Below are positions 59,145 through 64,000 of a DNA stretch of 64,000 nt, piece by piece. Numbering within the stretch: position 1 is the first letter of the stretch; each line of letters starts with the position of its first letter. The DNA comes from Verrucomicrobium sp. GAS474 (GTDB lineage: Bacteria > Verrucomicrobiota > Verrucomicrobiia > Methylacidiphilales > GAS474). The notes below the pieces were generated by a model. That model was not told where the DNA came from, ran no database searches, and was given only the letters and a program-made list of their open reading frames with translations. The stretch covers positions 2,108,001 through 2,172,000 of the forward strand of contig NZ_LT629781.1 in NCBI RefSeq assembly GCF_900105685.1, written 5' to 3'. Made by a program: the position numbers and the translations under genes.

Positions 59145-61472
59145 ATGAAACGTCTCCGCGCCTTCCTCCTCTCCGTCGACCTCTTCCTGCGGCGCTTCCT
59201 CGTCCGCTTCCGGGGCCGCCCGCTCTATGCCGCCACGGCGTTCGTCGCGGCGATCGCGATCGGGATCGGCATCTTCGTCGTCTATTACGCGGGCTGGGCT
59301 CTCGCCTTCGACATGAAGCGGATCAAGGAGATGCCGCTGACGACGACGATCTACGACCGCAACGGGACGGTCTTCCGGCAGGTCTTCCAGGAGAACCGCC
59401 AGTGGATCCCCTCCGAGGAGATCCCCGACGTGATGCGCCACGCCGTCGTGGCGACCGAGGACCGGCGTTTCTATTCCCACCTCGGCGTCGACCCGATCTC
59501 GATCTTCCGCGCGGCGGTGGGGAACATCCTGCGCGGCCGCATCTCCTCGGGTGCCAGCACGATCACGCAGCAGCTGGCCCGGAACTCCGCCGACATGAGC
59601 GAGCGGACGATGGGGCGGAAGCTGAAGGAGATGTTCCTCGCGGTCCGCATCGAGACGGTCTACACGAAGGACCAGATCCTCACCTTCTATCTCAACCGGA
59701 TCTTCTGGGGCCGGGATTGCTACGGCATCGGGGCCGCCGCCGACGCCTACTTCGGCAAGAAGCCGTCCGAATTGACTCTCTCCGAGGCGGCGATGCTGGC
59801 GGGGATCATCTCGGGGCCGAACACGTTCTCCCCCTGGCGGAGCCCGACGAAGGCGCGGCAGGCGATGGATCGCGCCCTCTCCCGGATGGAGGAACGGCAC
59901 TTCATCACGAAGGAGGACGAGGCGAAGGCGAAGGCGGAGCCCCTGGCGCTCCGCCCGTTGCGGCAGCTCCCCGCCTCCTACGCGGCGGCGGAGGCGATCG
60001 AGGAGGCGCGGAAGATCCTCGGCGAGGAGACCGTGGAGCGCGGCGGCCTGAAGATCGAAACGGCGATCGACGCCGCCTTCCAGCAGACCGCCGAAATCGA
60101 GGTCGAGCGGCAGCTGGCCGAGATCGAGGCGGAGCCCGGCTACAATCACACCACGCGGAACACCTTCCTCCAGCACCTCGGGGAGCGGGAGCCGTCGGGG
60201 ATCCCCTACCTCGAGGCGGCCTTCGTCGCGATCGGGAACGCCGACGGCGGCATCCTCGCCCTCGTCGGCGGGCGGAACTTCGCCGAGAGCCGCTTCGACC
60301 GGGCGATCCATTCCCGCCGCCAGGTCGGCTCGACGGTGAAGCCGTTCGTCTACGCGAACGCCTTCGACACCCTCAACGTCAGCGCCGGGACCCTCGTCGA
60401 CTGGAGCCCCTACGACCTCCGCAACGCCGCCCCGGGCAAGACGCCGCTCTACGGGAACCAGCCCGACTTCGTCCCCCTCCGGCAGGCCCTCGCGCAGAGC
60501 AACAACTACGCCTCGGTCCGCGTCGTCCTCGCCTCCGGGGTCGACAGCTACGCCCATCTCCTGACGCGGGCGACGGGGACGCCGATCGCCGCCCTTCCCT
60601 CCTCGGCCCTCGGCGCGTGCGACGTGACGCCGCTGCGGATGGTCTCCGCTTTCTCGATCTTCCCGAACAAGGGGATGCGGATCGAGCCCTACCTCATCCG
60701 CCGCATCCTCGCCGCCGACGGCCTCGTCCTCTACGAGCACCAGGACCGGCGGGAGCCGATCCTCTCCCCCCAGATCGCCTTCCAGGTGGCCGACATGATG
60801 CGCGCCGTCGTCGACGAGGGGACCGGGCGCGGTCTCCGGACGATGGGCCTCGTCGGCGACATCGCGGGGAAGACCGGGACGACGAACGATTACCGCGACG
60901 CCTGGTTCATCGGCTTCACCAGCGAGGTGACGGCGGGCGTCTGGGTCGGCCTCGACAAGCCCCAGCCCATCACCGCCTCGGGCTACGGCAGCCGCATCGC
61001 CCTCCCGATCTGGGGCCGCGTCATGGCGGCGGCGAACGAGCATTACCTCCCCCAGCCCTTCAACCCTCCCTCCGGGCTCTTCCGCGAGGGGCTCCTCTCG
61101 TTCCTCGGGAGCGGCGACGGCGCGTGGCTCCGGGACGACCAGCGCGACGGCTACCTGAAACGGATCGGCGATTCGGTCGCCGTCGGGAACAACGTCGCCA
61201 GCGTCCCCGAATCGAACGGGAACGGGGCCGGCCCGGCCGACTCGGGCGACGACAGCGGGTTCTTCGGCTGGATGAGCCGCGCCTTCGGCGGCGCGCGCAA
61301 GGCGAAGGCCGTCCCTGCCCCGGAGATCCTCGACGACGACGCGACGATTCCCGCGGGGGTCGATCCGGCGATGCCCGATCCCGACAAGGGGAAGGTGCCG
61401 AGGGCGGTGCCGGTCTTCCCGATCCCGCCGGAGGAGGGGGCGGCCCCTACCCCGCCTGGCAGCGGGCGATGA
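59145..61472 (+). CDS. Penicillin-binding protein 1A (bifunctional)
   Basis: A 775-residue class A PBP. One N-terminal membrane anchor (about 25-50). The glycosyltransferase domain has VATEDRRFYSHLGVD (catalytic Glu) and GASTITQQLARN. The transpeptidase domain has the nucleophile Ser396 in GSTVK, SNN (AQSNNYASVR) and KTGTTNDYRDAWFIGF. The tail is disordered and acidic/proline-rich. It polymerises and cross-links peptidoglycan. The last 26 bp overlap the 3' end of the parA-like gene on the other strand. Confidence 0.95.
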   Translation: MKRLRAFLLSVDLFLRRFLVRFRGRPLYAATAFVAAIAIGIGIFVVYYAGWALAFDMKRIKEMPLTTTIYDRNGTVFRQVFQENRQWIPSEEIPDVMRHAVVATEDRRFYSHLGVDPISIFRAAVGNILRGRISSGASTITQQLARNSADMSERTMGRKLKEMFLAVRIETVYTKDQILTFYLNRIFWGRDCYGIGAAADAYFGKKPSELTLSEAAMLAGIISGPNTFSPWRSPTKARQAMDRALSRMEERHFITKEDEAKAKAEPLALRPLRQLPASYAAAEAIEEARKILGEETVERGGLKIETAIDAAFQQTAEIEVERQLAEIEAEPGYNHTTRNTFLQHLGEREPSGIPYLEAAFVAIGNADGGILALVGGRNFAESRFDRAIHSRRQVGSTVKPFVYANAFDTLNVSAGTLVDWSPYDLRNAAPGKTPLYGNQPDFVPLRQALAQSNNYASVRVVLASGVDSYAHLLTRATGTPIAALPSSALGACDVTPLRMVSAFSIFPNKGMRIEPYLIRRILAADGLVLYEHQDRREPILSPQIAFQVADMMRAVVDEGTGRGLRTMGLVGDIAGKTGTTNDYRDAWFIGFTSEVTAGVWVGLDKPQPITASGYGSRIALPIWGRVMAAANEHYLPQPFNPPSGLFREGLLSFLGSGDGAWLRDDQRDGYLKRIGDSVAVGNNVASVPESNGNGAGPADSGDDSGFFGWMSRAFGGARKAKAVPAPEILDDDATIPAGVDPAMPDPDKGKVPRAVPVFPIPPEEGAAPTPPGSGR

Positions 61473-62229
61473 ACTCCTTCGCCAGGAGGCGGTAGCTCTG
61501 CGCGCCGATCCCGGACGAATCGTACTGGAGGATGTTCTTCCCGTGGCTCGGCGCCTCGGCGAGGCGGACCGTGCGGGGGATCACGCTCTGGAAGACGACC
61601 TCCGGCGCATGCTTCCGCACGTCGTCGGCGACCTGCTGGCTGAGGTTCGTCCGGGCGTCGTACATCGTCAGGATCACGCCGCCGATCACGGGGCGGAGCT
61701 CCGGGTTCGTCGTCCGGATCTGCTCGATGAGGTGGATGATCTTGCTGAGCCCTTCGAGGGCGAAGTACTCGCACTGGAGGGGGACGAGGACGGCGTCGGC
61801 GGCGGCGAGCGCGTTCGTCATCAGGATGCCCAAAGACGGGGGACAGTCGAGGAGGACGTAGTCGAACCCGGCCGACTCGGGCTCCTCGCGGAAGCGGTTG
61901 AAGAGGTCGCGGAGGACGACGAGGGGGCTTTCCTGGCGGGCGATCTCGACCTCGCACCCGGCGAGGTCGGTCTCGCACGGGATGATGAAGAGGTTTTCCT
62001 GCGTCGTGGCGACGATCTGGGCGGCGAAGGTCGATTCCCCGTTCATCACCGGGTAGAGGCTCCGGCCGGTCTGGGGCTCGATGCCGAGGCCGCTGGTGGC
62101 GTTCGACTGGGGGTCGAGGTCGATGACGAGGGTCGGATGCCCGGCCTCGGCCAGCGCGGCGGCGAGGTTGATGGTGGTCGTCGTCTTGCCGACGCCGCCT
62201 TTCTGGTTCGCGATGGCGTAGATTTTCAT
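61447..62229 (-). CDS. ParA/Soj-family ATPase
   Basis: A 260-residue deviant Walker ATPase. KGGVGKTTTTINLAAALA is the deviant Walker A (with the signature lysine), DLDPQSNATSGLG follows, and LLDCPPSLGILMTNAL is Walker B. Length and sequence fit chromosomal ParA/Soj rather than MinD. No parB is in the window, so it may be an orphan or the partner is elsewhere. The start MKIYAIANQKGG is the family norm. It is divergent from the ABC transporter. Confidence 0.88.
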   Translation of the reverse strand: MKIYAIANQKGGVGKTTTTINLAAALAEAGHPTLVIDLDPQSNATSGLGIEPQTGRSLYPVMNGESTFAAQIVATTQENLFIIPCETDLAGCEVEIARQESPLVVLRDLFNRFREEPESAGFDYVLLDCPPSLGILMTNALAAADAVLVPLQCEYFALEGLSKIIHLIEQIRTTNPELRPVIGGVILTMYDARTNLSQQVADDVRKHAPEVVFQSVIPRTVRLAEAPSHGKNILQYDSSGIGAQSYRLLAKEFIARCQAG

Positions 62230-62282
62230 GTGGGCGGGTCGATCTTGAAAGAGAGGACTAGGAAGGGGAGGTTGGGGGACTC

Positions 62283-62313
62283 TTGACAACGGATCAAAAT
62301 GATTTTTTATAAA
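62283..62313 (+). promoter_or_regulatory. Promoter of the ABC transporter operon
   Basis: TTGACA (62283-62288) is followed by TATAAA (62308-62313) with a 19-bp spacer, or TTTATA (62306-62311) with 17. The region is AT-rich. A leader of about 40 nt would precede the ATG at 62361. Confidence 0.55.
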
Positions 62314-62360
62314 TCACTCCACCTTTTGGGCGAAAAAGCCTAAAATCCCCGCTCTGCCCC

Positions 62361-63296
62361 ATGATTGAAGTCTCCCATTTTTCCAAGACCTACGCCGGGT
62401 TCAAGGCGGTGCGGGATATCTCCTTCCACGTGAACAAGGGGGAGATCGTCGGGTTCCTCGGGCCGAACGGGGCCGGGAAGAGTACCACGATGAAGGTGCT
62501 GGCCGGATACCTCCCCCCCACCGACGGGCGGATCAAGGTGGCCGGGTATGACGTCGTCGCCGACTCCCTCGAGGTCCGCCGCCGCGTCGGCTACATGCCG
62601 GAGAACGTCCCGCTCTACACCGACATGCGGGTCGACGAGTTCCTCCGATTCCGCGCCGCGCTGAAGGGCGTGCCGTCGAAAAAGGTGAAGGACCGCGTCG
62701 AGCGGGTGAAGGCGCTCTGCCACCTGAAGGACGTCCAGCGGAAGATCATCGGCACCCTCTCGAAGGGCTACCGCCAGCGGGTCGGCCTCGCCGACGCGAT
62801 GGTCCACGATCCCGACCTCCTCATCCTCGACGAGCCGACAATCGGCCTCGATCCCCACCAGATCCGCTCCGTCCGCGAGTTGATCCGCGACCTCGGGAAG
62901 CACCACACGATCCTCCTCTCGACCCACATTCTCAGCGAGGTCGAGGCGACCTGCAACCGCGTCCTGATCCTGAACCGCGGGAAGATCGAGGCCTCCGACA
63001 CGCCGGGCAACCTGACGCGCCTCGTCCGCGGCGGCGGCGCGGTGATGGTCGAGGTCAACCCGAACGGGACGCTGCTGAAGCAGGCCTTCGCGGAGATCCC
63101 CGAGGTCGACGAGGTCGAGATCGTCTCGGAGAACGGCCCGTGGGTCACGGCGAAGGTCTACTCCCGGCTCGGCGCGGGCGGCGACATCCGCGACGGCCTC
63201 TACTCGGTCATCCAGCGGAACGGCTGGGGTCTCCGCGAGATGAGCCGGACCCGGGCGACGCTCGAGGACGTCTTCGTCGAGCTGACGCAGGATTAA
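62361..63296 (+). CDS. ABC transporter ATP-binding protein (GldA-like)
   Basis: A 311-residue ATPase of an ABC-2 exporter. Walker A is GPNGAGKSTT (near 35-44), the signature LSKGYRQRVGLADAMV, and Walker B LLILDEPTIGLDPHQ, with an H-loop in LSTHILSEVE. It has the C-terminal extension seen in the GldA/NatA group. It pairs with the permease 28 bp downstream. In Bacteroidetes the related genes gldA/F/G are needed for gliding, but in other phyla this type of exporter is unassigned. Confidence 0.9.
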   Translation: MIEVSHFSKTYAGFKAVRDISFHVNKGEIVGFLGPNGAGKSTTMKVLAGYLPPTDGRIKVAGYDVVADSLEVRRRVGYMPENVPLYTDMRVDEFLRFRAALKGVPSKKVKDRVERVKALCHLKDVQRKIIGTLSKGYRQRVGLADAMVHDPDLLILDEPTIGLDPHQIRSVRELIRDLGKHHTILLSTHILSEVEATCNRVLILNRGKIEASDTPGNLTRLVRGGGAVMVEVNPNGTLLKQAFAEIPEVDEVEIVSENGPWVTAKVYSRLGAGGDIRDGLYSVIQRNGWGLREMSRTRATLEDVFVELTQD

Positions 63297-63324
63297 TTTC
63301 ATCCCTTTCTTCCACTACTCCACT

Positions 63325-64000
63325 ATGTCGATTCGCACGCTTTGGGTTCTCTACCGCCGGGAAATGCGGGGGATCTTCGTCTCCCCCGTCGCCTGGATCG
63401 TCCTCGCCGGCTGCGCCGTCATCGTCGGCGCCGGGTTCTCCGCGATCCTCAGCACCCTCCTCGACCGGACGGCCCGCGGGTTCTCGATCCTCAACATCAC
63501 GCTGACCTCCTACATCTTCTGGTTCACCGTCCTCATCCAGACGCCGCTGATCTCGATGCGTTCCTTCTCCGAGGAATACAAGATGGGGACGATCGAGATG
63601 CTCCTCACCGCCCCCGTCCGGGAGTGGGAGGTGGTCCTCTCGAAGTTCGCCGCCGTCTTCTCCTTCTACCTCGTCCTCTGGCTCCCGGCGGCGCTGAACA
63701 TCGTCTGGCTCTACACCTTCAGCGACCAGGTGTTCGACCTCACCTGGCCCGTCGTCTTCCTCTCCTTCGGAATGGTCTCGATGCTCGGGATGCTCTTCGT
63801 CTCGATCGGCCTCTTCACCTCGGCGATGACGAAGAACCAGATCATCGCGGCGATCGTCGGCTTCGCCCTCGTCTTCCTGATCTTCAGCATCAGCATCTTC
63901 GGCTCCCTCGTCTCCAGCGACGCGGCGCAGGAGGTGATCCGCTACTTCTCCGTCTACCAGCACATGGAAGGGTTCTCCGGCGGCGTCTTCGACACGCGGC
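63325..64000 (+). CDS. ABC-2 permease, GldF-like, partial
   Basis: The frame starts at an ATG 28 bp after the ATPase gene and stays open to the right edge (225 codons, no stop). It begins MSIRTLWVLYRREMRGIFVS, then has hydrophobic segments AWIVLAGCAVIVGAGFSAIL, TSYIFWFTVLIQTPLISM, FAAVFSFYLVLWLPAALNIVW, VVFLSFGMVSMLGMLFVSIG and IIAAIVGFALVFLIFSISIF. The block RSFSEEYKMGTIEMLLTAPV is the conserved cytoplasmic loop of ABC-2 permeases. The gene is incomplete because the window ends. Confidence 0.88.
   Translation, partial: MSIRTLWVLYRREMRGIFVSPVAWIVLAGCAVIVGAGFSAILSTLLDRTARGFSILNITLTSYIFWFTVLIQTPLISMRSFSEEYKMGTIEMLLTAPVREWEVVLSKFAAVFSFYLVLWLPAALNIVWLYTFSDQVFDLTWPVVFLSFGMVSMLGMLFVSIGLFTSAMTKNQIIAAIVGFALVFLIFSISIFGSLVSSDAAQEVIRYFSVYQHMEGFSGGVFDTR

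Noticed and set aside
62321-62340. GGGCGAAAAA near the ABC promoter resembling the arm of the inverted repeat upstream of the haemagglutinin-type gene
   Set aside because: Only about ten bases match, the second arm is missing, and the distance to the start codon differs. It is probably chance.

Overview
The window is about 64 kb of a GC-rich bacterial chromosome, densely packed and largely housekeeping. No rRNA, tRNA, CRISPR array or prophage block was seen. The gene content fits a Gram-negative member of the Planctomycetes-Verrucomicrobia-Chlamydiae group, most likely Verrucomicrobiota. The clues are LL-diaminopimelate aminotransferase (DapL), futalosine-type menaquinone synthesis (MqnD), RNase HIII, an OprB-like porin, a giant filamentous-haemagglutinin-type exoprotein, a Gld-like ABC exporter and a 39-residue very basic protein. 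The phylum is inferred from gene content only.

Layout. 1-3 kb: end of an unknown gene, then a peroxide-defence module with ahpC and trxB divergent from oxyR. 3-10.5 kb: a membrane glycosyltransferase, then a tight minus-strand run mqnD-thiG-thiH-thiS-hrpB (menaquinone, thiamine thiazole, helicase). 10.6-15.7 kb: two tandem paralogous exported proteins of unknown function, then a PAS histidine kinase overlapping its response regulator. 15.7-18.2 kb: a minus-strand operon marR-isochorismatase-abrB-small membrane protein. 18.4-21.8 kb: dapL-dinG. 21.9-35.2 kb: an envelope region with a porin, a polyprenyl sugar transferase, an O-antigen ligase/polymerase, a LysM-NlpC/P60 hydrolase and a 2159-residue haemagglutinin-type protein, closed by a perfect bidirectional terminator. 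35.2-41.5 kb: SDR, pyk, aspS, hisS and an HU/IHF gene. 41.7-47.5 kb: pyrH-nadC-rhomboid-thrB, then psd-pssA-ATR. 47.5-53.5 kb: an exported tail-fibre-like SGNH hydrolase, a TMTC-like TPR membrane protein, a small basic protein, a NYN nuclease, a coiled-coil membrane protein and a lipoprotein. 53.8-64 kb: recG, rnhC, mutY, a small conserved protein, PBP1A, a ParA-like ATPase and a Gld-type ABC transporter cut by the window end.

Two kinds of non-coding element stand out. One is a family of about 235-295 bp intergenic repeats: four full copies in the same orientation plus one inverted fragment. They share perfect hairpins, come in a long and a short form, and mostly sit just behind the 3' ends of minus-strand genes. 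The other is a 272-bp nested-palindrome element between thrB and psd. It has 30-bp terminal inverted repeats flanked by TA and rebuilds the thrB stop codon, which resembles a MITE. Several genes also have promoter-like sequences only 6-7 bases before their start codon, suggesting leaderless mRNAs.
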